NCBI GenBank assembly: GCA_038501625.1
Contig: JAZAYU010000171.1
Location: 186,001-250,000, forward strand
DNA length: 64,000 bases
Source of the DNA: Corbicula japonica
Lineage: Eukaryota; Mollusca; Bivalvia; Venerida; Cyrenidae
Direction: 5' to 3'
The position numbers were made by a program, and so were the translations under genes. A model generated the notes under the pieces. The model saw nothing but the letters and a program-made list of their open reading frames with translations, searched no databases and was not told where the DNA came from. Shown one piece after another: positions 11,046 to 25,300 of this stretch (within the stretch, counting starts at the first letter, position 1; every line of letters starts with the position of its first letter).

Positions 11046-14000
11046 ACAATTTTTCGTTTATACCAGATTTTCGGTTGCATAAGGTTACATCACACTTCCT
11101 TGGCAAATCACAAGTTTTCCTGGTTAAATAATTCAAATCCACCGTTCTGTCGGAAAATTAGCATGCGGTATTATTAAAACTACAAAAAGTAGATAATGGT
11201 ACTGTTGCTTTCACTTTGATATACATTTTTCACATCTTATTTTTTGTTTAATATGAACAACGACAAAATGTGAGTCGTTAACGGAATCATGTGATGGCGC
11301 CTGAGGCGACAACATCTTGGTACAAAAGATAAAAATGAAATACGAAAAGTCCACCGTACACGACATGTGTGAAAACATTACAGAATCGGTTTGATTCAGC
11401 CTGTAAATTGGCAGTAATAAAATACATTGTACTGCCAACACCATCTAGCCCCGGGTTAGATAGAAAAAAAGTAGAAAATGAAGTTTTGACGACAAAAAAG
11501 ATTTAAGTGGCCTTGTATAAAATTGTCATTTCTGGTAAAATCACAATAAACATTCAAGGAGTCTCTCAAAAATTTTATAACTTAGGGATCCACTGATATT
11601 GATCGACAATGCAGCAGCATCTATAAATATTTTATCAAATTTCCAAAATTGCAATAATTGGCCATCTATGTTGACCATAGTTTCATACTGCAAAAGCACT
11701 TTTCCAATGTTTAACTGTGAATAATATTTTCTATTTTAATGTAACCAGATCGTAGCCAACTAGTTGCATGGTGAACATGATTCTTAGTTTTTTGACAGAG
11801 GCAGGGGGAAAGTTTGCGTATGTATTTGACCTGATAGCACGTCTGCGATTGGCTGTTTTTTCTGGTTTTGAAGAAAATGTAGTATAATTTTGTTAAAATC
11901 TATATCAGACTTGTGATCCAAATGCCGTTTTATCAATACGTTCATTAGTTGTTGAGACAGATAAGTGCATGGAATATTCAGGATGGGTTTCCTAAGTATA
12001 AAATGAATATATGATTTTATGATACACGATCCAACGACACTTTCACTTCACGTACAAATTTAACATTAGCAGGATCAGAGTAGCAGTCGTTCAATTATAG
12101 CCAATAAGGTTGTTATTCCTAAAATATCGTTCATAAATATTAAGATGTTTTTTGTTTTTTGTGACAATATAGGTTTCTTAATTTTACCAGCTTCGCTTGT
12201 AGGAAGCCCAGTACATTCATTCAGTGATGTTATCTATTACGCCATTTGTAGGCATTTAAGCACTATCTTTATATTTGTGAAAATATTGAGTTGCGCTCAA
12301 CCTAGGGCTCAAGCGGCCCGGACTGAAAAATTCCATTACTGCTCATGAACAGGTTCAATTGATATTTGTCGTGATCGGTCACTTTAAAAGTTTCTATTTT
12401 ATCTATTCTATTCCAGTATCATATGAACTAACACGATTGTTTTTCCTAGTTTTTGTATACTTATGAAGTAATCGCCATAGCTTGTTACAAGATTTGGTTT
12501 GTACCGCCAAAATATCTAGCGTTTTGCGGTAAAAACAGTCGCCTTTAAAATCTTTCCAGTTTTTCGAGTTTTATTTTCTTACAAATAAAGTATCCCGTTG
12601 AGAATTGTTCGTGCAAAGCAAATCTATTTAGAAATGATAAAGTAGACAAGTAACTAAATCAGATGTATTGAGATCAAGGTCGAGCGCATGGTTGTATATG
12701 ATAGGTGTCGACAATCTGCGAATTTACCATGTCTTGTGTCGCGCTATCGTTTTCTACAATGAGATCTTCAAACTCTCAAGAGACAAATTTCGTTTTCAAT
12801 ATAATGTTTAATGCATACTAGTTTTGATAAATATACAGTTTTAGCGTATGGAAACGCTGTGTTTGACACCAATGAACTAAGCTTCGCCATGATAAAGTAA
12901 AAAAGTAAAATATGTATTATTAGGAATCGTCACACATACAAAACACAGTAAGTAAGGGAAAGTAGTGTAAAAGTAAAATAAATCTTCGTTTGTGTCCCAG
13001 TGAATGTGGAATTTTTAAACGACTTTTCATGAACTTTGAATGCCTAAATTATAATATAAACTGTACAAAAATTTGTAAAAGTGAAGTAATATTTTTACAC
13101 AATCAACTAAGAATGAATATAATATTGTTAATAGCCAAAAATTCTACAGCGTTACTAACGCAATAAATTTCTGTTATCATTTTGGGGTGTGGCTATTTCT
13201 GAGATGCATATTTCAGTTTTAACAATAAAGGGAGTTATGCATTGATCGCACATATGCCACAGATATTACATGCATGTATTTTGTTTTTTCCATGAAAATT
13301 GTTCGCCAGATTTCGATAATACTAAATATGCACTTCAAGTTGATAAATCATTTACCACTGTCAGCAGACGAGCTTGCAACAACATCCGAAAGAAACGACA
13401 TCATATTCGACTATGCGGTGCGACATATATAAACATTAATGTCCAAAACCTTAAAACTAAGATTAAAAACCAGTCTCAAAACTCTGGTTGGCAGATTGGA
13501 CTGGTCTAAATTTAAATCAATGAGATGCTAAAAATGTTTCTCCAGTTCCATCTTTTAGGATCTTTGGCCCAATCCCAAATGTGGCATATATAGTCAATTT
13601 ACAAATGTGACCTCTGAATATATATATCAAGGATTTTTTTAATAATCAGCATTTAAACTCTAGCGAACCAGTTTCAACCTCAATCTTAGATTTTAAAAAA
13701 GGTGCTTACCAAGCATTCCCAATTAATCTGTTTAAATGTATAAGATTTTTAATTACCTCACTTTCCATTACGTTCTTCGAACTTGAAGTCAGCGTTGTAA
13801 ATTAACGGTATTATTGATATAGGTAAACAATCAATAAACGATTTTATGACATTTAATGACTGAATGTTTTAACCATTTCTTGGGATATAGAAAAGCAACG
13901 AAACTAGGATACCTGGTACATTATCTATGCAGTTGATGTCCGATTAGAACTATAGGTAAGTGCACGCTGAATACTGCACTTGCTCCATAACAATTTATCC

Positions 14001-15056
14001 TGTAATATGGGATATAGTGGCCCTAAGGATCGAATTATATCTTCGCTCCATAAGTCTGTGGTGACTGACATTTTCAAACAAGACTATTAGCAGATCTTTG
14101 TGTCAAAGATAAATAAACAAGACTGGAAACATAAGACAAAAGAACATGGAAAATATACGCTAGAAAAGGTTGCCATTCAAAAAGAATCCTTTAATGTGGC
14201 CATTCCTGATAGATTTTCTGTAAATAATTGCATGCCAACATATCTCTCTATTCAACATGCGTTACACTGCAAGAAAATATGCATATATTGGCCTTGAATT
14301 GTACCTAGCAAATTTGACGAGAAATAATGTTCTAACAATATCATGTCAATATAATGAGAAATTTGAAGTGTAATCAAACCTTAAGATAAACACATGATTG
14401 ATAGCCACAGCGCAGACATGTCTGGTGCGCTTACTTGTTATATTTTAATATTTATATCTTTTTAATTTACAGACTTACCGAACATTTCCAGCGTGACCAG
14501 TATTGTAATTCAGTTTCTATCTGTTGATGTTTATTGGATTGTCTGGGCGGCTAAGAAAGGTCTATATTTGAGAGGCTTTTTCTACAAACTCTTTATTTAT
14601 TTATTGCTTTTCCTTGACACACTGTCTAGTTCTTATTTTTGTGCAAGATGATTTATTATCTGTAGTGATAGTGGCACATTGTTATTATGCTAAATTTGTT
14701 TTCAGATTCGACAAAATCGTGATTACTGGATGTGACTACGATGCATAACGCTTATGAGCAGATCAGATTTTAATGATTCTTTTACAAAATAAAAATAGCA
14801 TGGGTTCCTTGGGAAATTTAATAAAATTTTAATTTAAAGCAAAACATTGTTTCCATTTCCTGCATTTTATTGTTAAATACTATTCGATGCCTAATCGCAT
14901 AAACGTTTCATAATATTATGCAACATTTATTATTATTACCTGATACCTTATATAAATGTAATTTTGTAGTTTTGACTGTTTTCTGAAATTCTAGAACAGT
15001 CCATGTTTGCGAAATGTTGACCGGTCAATAGTTTCGACTGTTTCCCTCGTGTGCTC

Positions 15057-15072
15057 TGACGTCATGACGTCA
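15057..15072. promoter_or_regulatory. Two adjacent CRE-like palindromes
   Basis: The sequence TGACGTCATGACGTCA contains two consecutive TGACGTCA sites, the CREB/ATF consensus. No transcription unit was recognised next to it, and the site may simply be part of a transposable element spanning about 14995-15480. Confidence 0.3.
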
Positions 15073-15586
15073 TGTGGAACAGTAAAGAAACAAATTGACT
15101 CCAAAGATTATTTCTCCATAAATAAAATGTGCTGAATTATTTAAACAAATTAAAACTTTGTCAGCAAAATGACAGTTTCCTTAAGTTTTTTGATGAAGTA
15201 ACAGAGAAATATAATATGAAAACCTACTAACCTACAAACTGTTGGCGGTGTGACATAGTTACAAGATTGTTAACTTTAAAAAAGTTTAATTAAAAACATA
15301 TTAGCGAAATTATTTTCTTGTTCCTTTTTTCATCTGTAAGTACTGTTAAAACAGTAATTGATCAGGTAATAAAACAGTTATTTCAGATTTGACGGCCTCG
15401 GGCAACAGTTCAAAACACTATCCCCTCCACCTCGGGCCAACATTTTGACTGTTCCCAAATCACATATGAAATAACTGTATACTGAACAAACTTCGGTATA
15501 TATATACACTAAGGTTCTTTGTCAGAAAAAAAAACAATATAAAAGTCAAATATGAAGCAAAGCTCTGTCAATGACCTTGGCCTATA

Positions 15587-16314
15587 AAGTTTGGTTTCGT
15601 AACGAACCTGTTGTCATAAGCAATATAAGAAAGTTTAATGAAGAAATATTAAGAAATTGCAGTTATAGCCAAAGTTAATTTTAAGGACGAAGAACCTACG
15701 AACGGACGGACAAAGCGGTCCCTGTATAACGCCAGAAGCTTCTTCTCTTCATGTATACTACATCTTCCATAAACGTGACAATGCTTAGACACATTAAATA
15801 AACAAAATCATGCTTCACATTCCAAATATTTTGTGAAATATGTCTGTAATATCCTTTTTTCTGTCATAGATTTAATAGATATCTGACAATGCATCAATAT
15901 AAAAGTTGTCTTTAACAAATTGCTATAGACAATGTCATTTCAGAGAACCAAAGTTTGGTTTCGTAGCGAACCTGTTGTCATAAGCAATATAAGAAAGTTT
16001 AATGAAGAAATATTAAGAAATTGCAGTTATAGCCAAAGTTAATTTTAAGGACGAAGAACCTACGAACGGACGGACAAAACGGTCCCTGTATAACGCCAGA
16101 AACTTCTTCTCTTCATGTATACTACATCTTCCATAAACATGACAATGCTTAGACACATTAAATAAACATAATCATGCTTCACATTCCAAATATTTTGTGA
16201 AATATGTCTGTAATATCCTTTTCTCTGTCATAGATTTAATAGATATCTGACAATGCATCAATATAAAAGTTGTATTTAACAAATTGCTATGGACAATGTC
16301 ATTTCAGAGAACCA
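15587..16314. repeat. 364-bp tandem duplication
   Basis: Copy 1 spans 15587-15950 and copy 2 spans 15951-16314. Both begin AAGTTTGGTTTCGTA and end TTTCAGAGAACC. They differ at only a handful of positions, so the event is fairly recent. No open frame spans the unit. Confidence 0.93.
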
Positions 16315-17749
16315 AATTGCCAAGTACGTGGGCGAACGTGGATAATTCGTGTCTTAAATCCAGATTTATAGAGATTGTCTCTAGCACATTTTTGAAAAAT
16401 CTCATATTGGCTGAAGTAATTCTTTTACTATCCCTAGGGGCCTGGTGTTTTTCAAATGAACGGATAACTGTTCTCATGCTCATCTCATGTTAAGTCTGTC
16501 CGTAAAATTCTTGTTAAACAATACTAAATCTGTTGCGATTTTGTGATATTTAAAAATGATATTTTCAAATCAGTTTATGAAAATTTAAACAAAAATATTA
16601 ATTTAATGTTTTCAGAATTCAAAACGAACACGTTGCTGCCAGAACAGGACATTTGCGCTACTAAAGAGAAAAAAGAGAACACTTGAAGAAGCGTATTGCA
16701 TAAAAATCCAACATTTCTGTTACTTGATATTTAAATTTTGCACTTTTAAAATCTCGTCAAGTTTTGACAAACTAATGAATATATGCGGTTGACTTGTATT
16801 TGTTTGTTCCTACGAGAACATGTTGGGGCAAGTGTGAGATCGGTGAAACCTATAACATCATTTACAAAATGTTTTACATACTTTACTATATGTGATACTT
16901 TTTAAGAAACATGTTCGTTTATTATAAAAAAAACCTTATAAACCTCCACGCATGTCAGCAGTTTTTATGTGACACCGCTTTAAGTTTATCTGACTGTAGT
17001 GTATCGGTTTATAAAAGGGGCGTTTTCATTGGTTAGCACATTAAAAACTACATGTAAACGGCATAAACAATAGTAAGTTTAAAAGTGTTATTCGTGGAAT
17101 ATTTTTATTTGATTGACATTTTAGAGACTTTTTATGTTTTATAACAACAAATGAACTTAGCAGTGCTGAAATTTTCAAGTTGCAGTGAAAAAATGGGAAT
17201 TTAAAGCTGTGCGATATCCAGCACAGTTTTGATCGTTACTGCTTGAGACGTAAAGGACAGACATCTATTAAAGTCAGTATGATACTGGGTCTGTGCTTGC
17301 CGTCGAATTATTGAGACTAACAAGGGTTTCTAACAACCTATGAAGAGTAATTTGACAATAGTCACATAACTGACCATCATTTATTACTGAAAATGAAATT
17401 TCTTGGTTATTTTTCAAGTTAGACTGGAAGAAAATATGAAGGTGTCGTATCAAAATAAGCAAATCAAAATAAGCATTACAGTTTCAGTTTTTTTAATTCA
17501 GCAAATTGGAAAATCTTTGCCTTTGGCTATAAATTACAACCATAATAGCAATGACACAAAATACAAAATAATAATATTAACAACAAAAGGTAATCAGCTT
17601 AGAATGATAGGAAAACAAATCAACAGTCGTAAGAAACAGTTAAGTTATTTCGTCTAAAGTACTTTAAATATTTCGTCTAAGTATTTAAATATATTTAGCT
17701 TGTGTTTTTTATTTTTGCATGAAAATTGAAGTTGCAATGATTTTTTTAA
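16315..17749. other. No recognisable feature
   Basis: This is AT-rich sequence with only short chance open frames. Neither strand shows a domain motif, tRNA-like box or strong tandem structure. Confidence 0.4.
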
Positions 17750-18265
17750 GAAGGCTATTACACAATTCTCTCAGATCAACATATCCATTGCAACACAGCA
17801 GAAAGTGATATTCTGATTCTAAAACCTTTTTGGGAACATAATCTGCATATTATTTCATTTCTGTCTTTTGTTTGCGATCTACATGTTCCAATATTTAAAG
17901 TATCAGAAGAAATCTAAAGCTTTAGTGTTCTTCGTACTTTCCCGTTTTTAACAAAAGAAAGATAATTCTCAAACTTAAACGTGTTCTTGTATCTTAAATA
18001 GGTTTCTAATTTAGGTGAGATATTCATATCTTCCATCCAAGTTTGGATAAATTGATCTCTGATGCGTTTTAAGATGAAATAACAATTGACTAGCTGATCA
18101 TAACAATTGTTGTGAAGACCAAGGAATCCAAGATTATTTATATTTTCCACCATACAATTGCTCCAATTGTTTGCATTAAGATTTAAAAATTCGTGAAAAT
18201 GCATATCAGGCATGACCACATCCAGGAGACACAGAAGACACATCCACTCCACCACACAGCCAAAA
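17750..18265 (-). mobile_element. Degenerate LINE 3'-terminal coding region
   Basis: Minus-strand translation gives WMEDMNISPKLETY and FKFENYLSFVKNGKVRR, then after a frameshift GTCRSQTKDRNEIICRLC and later EYHFLLCCNGYVDLRE. The order 'ENYL ... R..L ... GR ... R.CRLC ... DEYHFLL.C..Y.DLR' is the usual C-terminal tail of molluscan and other invertebrate non-LTR retrotransposon proteins, with a CysCys/HisCys zinc-binding pattern. Frameshifts and stops show it is dead. The polymerase core is not present. Confidence 0.65.
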
Positions 18266-18284
18266 AGAAGAGAGCATGGGTTAA

Positions 18285-18350
18285 AAATGGTCAGTGGCAT
18301 AACACTTTGTCACTGGGGATTAAACCCGGGAGATTTCTAGGGTGCACCAA
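18285..18350 (+). repeat. Fragment of the SINE-like repeat also found in the LINE
   Basis: The stretch from GGTCAGTGGC through TCACTGGGGATTAAACCC matches the minus strand of the insertion at 9817-10016 over about 38 bases with few differences. This supports a dispersed repeat family. Confidence 0.6.
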
Positions 18351-19027
18351 ATTGTTAAATATATATAATAACCACTTTCATCTTGGGTAATGGCTTACAC
18401 CAAAGACCTATATATACCCAAAAAAAAGTTCTGCACACAAGTGTTATTTTGCGTAAATTTTATAATATAGCAAATAACTGGTAAAAATTCTTACATATAA
18501 ATCAAGATTAATCGTTTGCGGAGTTAAAGACGAACACGAAATTAAAATTGGTTGGTAAATAAGCGAGAAATGTCATTTTGAGTATGATAGGGGTCAACAG
18601 TAAAAAGTTGCAAAATTTGCAGTATCAAGGTACAGGTGTGAAATCTATGAAATCGCTCAACATTACACCAGTGTCTGTTTTAAGCAATTATGAGCATGCA
18701 CTGTGATGCTAGTAACAGCTGGTAATCAAAATGTGATACAAAGCCATTTGCAGAATTACGCTCAAACTTACGTTTTTATTATTTAAAGTATCACATTGAC
18801 AAGTATCTCACTCATTGACATAAAGGTATGACAAAACAGTTTAGTGATAATTCGAACAGTTTCCATTCTGTATTTATGAATCAAAGCATCCAGTTTATAA
18901 AGTGAATTAAAGCAATCATTAAATGCAATGAACTCCTAATCTTATTTGAGAAGAACACATCTGATTTGTTTTTCAAATTAATTTATTTCTCATGGTCAAC
19001 AAGGAAGGTTTTCGTTAATTTGACAGT

Positions 19028-19303
19028 CATGGCAAATGTCGGACCACACCGGCCACCATAAACGTCTTTCTAAACAAGACAGAACACGTGAAGTTGGTCA
19101 TGCTAGTTGATCTATCCGGTTCTCTTGTTCACGAATGGAACCTCATTTCACAATTGAAATTTCGTCGGCTGTTAAATTTCGTGCGAAGCCGCTTGATAGA
19201 ATGCCAGATTCATCGTGGTGTATTTAATCAGTATAAGTCTAGCGATTTTGGCAACTTTTGCTTTAACAGTGGCTTTAACAATGAATTGCTTATACAGTAT
19301 TGA
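19028..19303 (+). pseudogene. Possible von Willebrand A-like fragment
   Basis: An open frame reads CRTTPATINVFL, then VKLVMLVDLSGS, then LLNFVRSRLIECQIH and FNQYKSSDFGNFCFN before a TGA at 19301. DLSGS after a hydrophobic strand resembles the MIDAS DxSxS motif of VWA domains, and the following helix and 'QY' strand are placed as in that fold. Only the first half of a VWA domain is present and no flanking exon was found. It could be a pseudogene piece, an isolated exon or chance. An AG acceptor at about 19027 precedes the frame. Confidence 0.35.
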
Positions 19304-22153
19304 TCGGATTTTATTTCTGACTTTTTAACATTGTTTACTTTGAATTGCTGATTTATTTGGTATGTATCATTTTGTTGTGTTTGGTGAAATTAAAAAGATA
19401 TTTTATAAAATGTCCAAGTGTGCAGAACTTTTTTGCCGAGTATATATGTAAAATGTATAGGTTCTTTGCTTACACTTAATAGTCCGGTTTTGATTTTTTG
19501 ATGCTTTTATGATACGTATGATATAAATATATGAAAAAGTCACTGATTATAAAATGGCATGAGATACTTGGCTGTCACCAATACAGAAACGTAACTATAG
19601 TTGCATCAGCTACTTACGTATCATCGATTCAGTAACCATAACTCTGAATGTAACTTACTTGTCACTTATTATTGAAGACCAATATAACATAGTAACTATT
19701 ACAACATAAGAAATACATTTCTTCATATATGAAATATTTGACTGAAAATAACGTACATGGTTATTATTCTGTGACAATTTATCTTGCCCGGCGATAAAAT
19801 TTGTCACACTTTCCTGCATATTTATAATAAATATATATTGTCAATTAAAGATCCTATTTATATAAACAGACACAAGACAAATTCAGTGAAGATACTTTTA
19901 ATAGGTGGACTTGCGTTGTCTTCAATTTTCAATTTATAAACTAGATCCATATATTTTAAAGTAAAATAAATCTAAATCCAGATACAATCAAATACAAGTC
20001 AAAATGTCTAAATAAGACACAAGAAATTAACAAATACCGCCAAACTACAACTGCTCTTGTCTAAGCATTTATACATATAGGCGATATATAATGTGAATAT
20101 ATTCATACAACACTAACAAACATATACTAATAGGGACGGGTGGGCGGGTAAAATTTCTCGGAATTGACAACACAAGCAGTAAATAAAAACCACGGTCGCA
20201 CCTTCTTATAAAGTTGAAACAACCAATCAAATCTAAAGAATCAACTAACCAATCAAAATTGAGATAACATAAAAAACGGAATCCAATTCGATTTAAGTAA
20301 AACAGAAATGAAGTCATCCCAAAAGTAATAATGAAATGCAGCCTTTAATTAAATATTTTAACCATGTTATATTAAAATAGTCCAATTATTTATATTATGA
20401 TTTATGGTCGAAACATATAGATAATTACTAGTACACACATAATTCTTATAATTTTCGTTTTCCCTACGTGTCAGTATAATTTGTTTCTCCTACCAGTTAC
20501 GTGGCAATAGGTTACAAACCACCAATTCAGTTTCCATAGACTTCCATTATAACTTTTCATCAATTTCTGAATTTACTATTGGGTCAACCCCTTAAACTCT
20601 TACAGTTCTCAAGAGAACCAACCTAGAGTCACCGTCAAATACCAATTCTACCATAGCATGACCAATAAACTTTTTCTGCATTTTAGCCAGAAGTTTTTCA
20701 CCCTAGTCTCTTCGGAACTTTTGTTTACATTCTGTCAAAAATGATCGCTATTTTTAAAGTTGAATTCCACTTTTTTTCATGATCAATTTCATACTATTTG
20801 TATTCAAATTACTACAAAATCATTATATTTTATCAAAATAATGTTCTTTTTAAAATATTAATTTTCATTAACTTACTGTTACTGGTCCGCACAAAAGTAT
20901 TTAGAGGCCTGATCACCAATATTTAGTGGTCTATAACCTATATACACTTGGCAACCTCCGCGCAGTGATTTGCTTCGTTTCGCTACACAAACTGAAACTG
21001 TAAGGGGAAGTAACCACTGCGGGGAGTTTGTACACTTGGTAAGGAGTAGTTGCACGGTAGAGAAATAATCCGATCACCGGATCGATTAAAGTTACCTCCC
21101 TTACGTAAACAGCAACATTGTAAACATTTCAAAGAAAATCAGGTATTACATGTTCATTTCGACCGATTTTACTGGTTATAATGGTTAAAGCAAACGCAAA
21201 TATGTATCCCTTTTGTGTAAAACAATCAAAGGTTTGAACTAGAACCACATTGGAGTTGTCGGCTTAAGGAATAACAGAAACTTGTTTTAGTTGTCCTTTT
21301 CTGGCCCAGATATAATGTATGTCAGTAGAGGCAAACGGTTTAAACAGAGCTCTAGAGCCTGTTAGGTCAATTTCTCAGCTAATGAACAGGCGATATTTAT
21401 CAGAAGATCCAACCAGGGGGCTTTGAAGAAGGACCTCTTTATCTCAAAAGTTTGTTTAAACTGGCCGTTCCCCCCCCCCCCCCCCCCAAAAAAAAAACAA
21501 ATTGAGGGTCTACACAGGGTCTACACTGCATAAATACATCTTATTTGTTTTGTTTTGATAAATTGGGATTGTTGTCAGCTTATCCACACTGTATTTACTT
21601 TCAAATAACAAGTTCTTTGAAAACTCATTTCCCGACTATTTAGCTTTTGCCCGGAGTATACAGACAGTCAGGACACAAATTTTATTAATATGTTTTTTTT
21701 CAAATGGTGTCCACTGTACTGTTTAAAAAACTTTAAGTGTAAGATAAACTATATGAATACATTTGATTGTCTGGAATCAAGTTGAAATCAATTTATTTTT
21801 ACATGATTTTCAACAGTGTCGTAAAGATGTTAATTTCATTTTAAATGATATGTTTTCTGAATCTATCATAACATTTATTACAGTAACAATCTAGTTGAAT
21901 TTAATCTGCAAAATCAAGGTGTAAGTACATGTAGTGCAATGAGTTCAAAAGTTTTGTATTTAAGTGTGCTTGCACCCTTTGCTATCATTTTAAACAGCTG
22001 CCTACACAAGTTAACAGTTATCTACAGATTTTAGGCTGTTATAGCGATGTCTACTAAGTGACTTATATATAAGCAATATAATTTAAAACAACAGCTGGGA
22101 AAACAAGTAATTTGGCTATTTTTCTTGAAATATATATGCACTTTATTTTGCAG
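19304..22153. other. Gene-free stretch upstream of the LRR gene
   Basis: No domain-bearing frame was seen. A C18-A10 homopolymer pair lies at 21470-21497. The stretch 20900-21150 is less AT-rich than its surroundings and may hold the promoter and an untranslated first exon of the downstream LRR gene. Confidence 0.4.
21060..21142 (+). other. Candidate 5' untranslated exon of the LRR gene
   Basis: The first coding exon is preceded by a good acceptor (TTATTTTGCAG at 22153) only eight bases before the ATG, so at least one upstream exon is expected. AAATCAG|GTATTAC at 21142/21143 is a plausible donor at the end of a GC-richer patch. No TATA box was recognised and the 5' limit is unknown. Confidence 0.25.
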
Positions 22154-22161
22154 CATTAAGT

Positions 22162-22316
22162 ATGTTAAAGCAGGACTTTGTGGAAAGAAGAACCCATGTG
22201 TGCCATGTGATACCTCCACAATGGAAACTGGACCCTAAGGGACAGTTTTATGAACTTGACTTAAAAATGTGTCAGCTGAAAGATCTACAGTATGCCTTCC
22301 AATGGGGAAAGGAAAG
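22162..22316 (+). CDS. LRR gene exon 1 (residues 1-51)
   Basis: Begins at the first ATG after the acceptor at 22153, and encodes MLKQDFVERRTHV through FQWGKE. It ends GAAAG|GTGAGA with two bases of a Ser codon. This pre-LRR segment has no recognised domain. Confidence 0.75.
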
Positions 22317-25300
22317 GTGAGAAATGCAAGAAAGTAATCATATTTTTGAATGAGGAATACATTCTTTATTTTTATTATTTTGAACCTCTTAGCCAACACA
22401 ACAACACTTATTGTTAAAGATAACTGCATTTATTTTTTCCTTATCTATTCAGTAAAGACAAATATAAATGATATCAAATAAGTGAATCTTAGAAGTAATC
22501 CATTTTCTAAGAAAGTTTAGCCAATTATAGAGCTGAATGATGTTTATAGATTAACTTGGAGTCCAAAATAGACTCTATGTTCACTATTACAGCTGTTTGA
22601 TGTTTTGATTAGACCTGGGCTGAAGATGTTAAAACTGATACGGAAACCAGTCTCAGTTTTATAACCTTGAGACCTGATCAGGCATGTCTACTTGGATTTA
22701 ACATTTGCCATTAATGATTAATGTCTGATTGTCCCTAGATTTTATCACCACAGTTGATATTCTGTCTAATGACACCAGTTGCACATGTAACAAAGCTGCA
22801 TATGGTACTAATTTGCATTTTATTTTCCCTTCTTTTATTGTTATTAGCATTTAGGTATCCATTCATGGGTCAGTTTTAAAAGGAAGCACTGTATTTTTGG
22901 TGTAGAAATAAGAAAAACATTGTTTTTTATGTAAACTGTCATTGCATAAAAACATACAGCAGTTAGCTGATGTGTAGAAACCCATTTTACAAATATGAAA
23001 TTGTGGCCAATGTGTAAAAGAAGAATCAGAAAGACTGGTTAACTGTTGAAACTTCTAATTTTCTGCAGCGGTCCACTGCCAAGGATGGCATCAATTATTG
23101 AGGTTCCATCTCGAGTTGTACGGCTGGATCTGTCACTGAATGAACTGACGGTACTGGAACATGCCGGGCTCAAACCTTACAGAAATGTCAGAGAACTTAA
23201 TGCTTCCCTCAACAAAATCAGCAAGTAAGCATCTCTTAATAAGATATTTAACCCTTTACTCTATATATTTATATGCATTTTATTGCAATGGGACCAATGT
23301 GATTCCAGATTAGCCGGCACATCAATGACAGCTGATCAGGATCTGCACTGTTTGCTTTTGGTCAGGAATAACATTATGAATCAAAAAGAGAGCAGTATAG
23401 ATCCCAATCAGACAGCACAAATGTGCTGGCTGATCTGGATGTACACTTGTTACCCACACCATAGTGTAAATATAGAGGAAAGGGTTAAATGTTTAAAGAA
23501 AAGTTAAGCTCAGTTTGAAACATATCTTAGAGAAAACATCAGTTGTAGGCAATAGTAACAGTGTTTTTTTGTTTTTCTGAGTATGTTCTTCCTCAGAGGT
23601 TAATTTGTTAATTCTTGCACTCCTACTTCCAGTTCTGTCTGAAATAAAACAAATATATTATTACTCACTTATGGTTCTGTTGAAAAAGGTTTTACTCTAT
23701 TCCTATATTATTTCATAATAAAATTATTTTGTTAAAGAATCAAATTCATGAATGAATCATTTTATGTCATTATCATAAATCTTCAACTTTAATGTATGAA
23801 CAGTGTTTATCCAGATCAGCTGGCACATTCACAACGTCTGATCAGGATCTGCACTCTTTGCTTTTTGGTCAGAAATAACCTAATTAATCAAAAAGCAAAC
23901 AGTTTAGATCCTGATCCGATGGCTTAGCTGTGCTTACTGATCTGGATCTACACTGTTCATCCATGCCATAAAGGAGGATATAATGAGGAAAGTGATAACT
24001 TATCAAAACACTTGCAATAATTAACTTAAGGATTTTAAATAATTGGAGACGATAAAATATACATGTATTGTAGTCCTGATTTCATCTGTACCTCTGAGAT
24101 GTGCCTGCTTGCTTTCAGTTTCACAGGAATAGAAGTTTTAAAACAGCTGTACACACTGAATCTTTCACACAACTTTATCAACAAAATAGATAACCTGGTA
24201 CCGAGTGCGTCTCTAGTGGAGCTCAACCTGAGCATGAATGAGCTGACAGACTTGTCCTATATGCCCAGTTTGATCAGTCTAGAAGTGCTCAATGTTAGTA
24301 ACAACAAGGTATGTATGCAAGGAAGTAGCATGTTAGTGTCAGAATATTATAAGTAAACCCTTAACTCCAAAAATACCCGTTCAAACATGTTTGTGACATG
24401 CCAAGATCTAGATCAAGTGCCACATCCAGGCCATCTGATCTGGATTTGTAATTGGTGCATCTTGGTAAGAAATAATGTAATGACTCAAAAATCAAATAAT
24501 GTAGATCCTGATCATATGACACACATGTGCCAGATGATCTGGATCTACATAGTTTAGACATGGGATAAAAAGCATATATATTGAGGATAGGCCATGTCCT
24601 GTTATGACTTTTCTCTTTTTACTTTAATATTTGACAGAATATTGTTGCTGGCGCATTTGCTGTAAAACACAATGCAGACTCAAGGAGATGGATACTTTAC
24701 CATTACATTTTTTGTTTATGAACTTATCCTATCATTCTTGGTCTAATGTGGACCATCGCTGGTCACTTCTGACCTAAAAACCAAATGACTCTAAAAGCCA
24801 ACATTAAAACCTGATGGATGGCAAAAATCTGGAATAATCTGGATCTACACTGTTTTCCCATGGGATTTAAGCATATTTCCACATTTTTTTATTCTGTATG
24901 AGATATGAGTAACCACCCTTTTTCAATAAAGAACATTTACATTTTACAGATTTGTTATAGTTCTATATGTTTTCAAAACGAAAGAGTTTATAATGTTATT
25001 TAACATACAGTGAAACCTCTCTTTTAAGACCATCTCTGGAATTGGACAAGAGTGTTCTTATTAGTTGGCAGATATTAGTGCAAAACTGTTAAAAGGGACA
25101 TTAAAAATAGTGATCTTATTATCAGGGTGGTATTTATTATTTGTTATACTTAAGTTTTTTGTAAGCAAGATTCATACATTGTTTTATGAAATGCTTGCAC
25201 TTTTGTTGTTACAGATCCGATCTCTTGATGGTGTTCAGTCTTTGGCAAGGCTTAGAGAACTCTATGCTCAAAGAAATAACATTGTAAGTGTGTCTGCTTC

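Larger units (their letters stand above)
10691..15586. other. Gene-free stretch
   Basis: No open frame here has a recognisable family or supportable exon structure. The contents seen are one foldback repeat at 10917-11045 and a degenerate relative at 13440-13510. Fragments of the SINE-like family lie near 13190 and 14190. A possible non-autonomous element spans about 14995-15480, with AACAGTC-type motifs at both sides and paired CRE-like sites. Confidence 0.5.
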
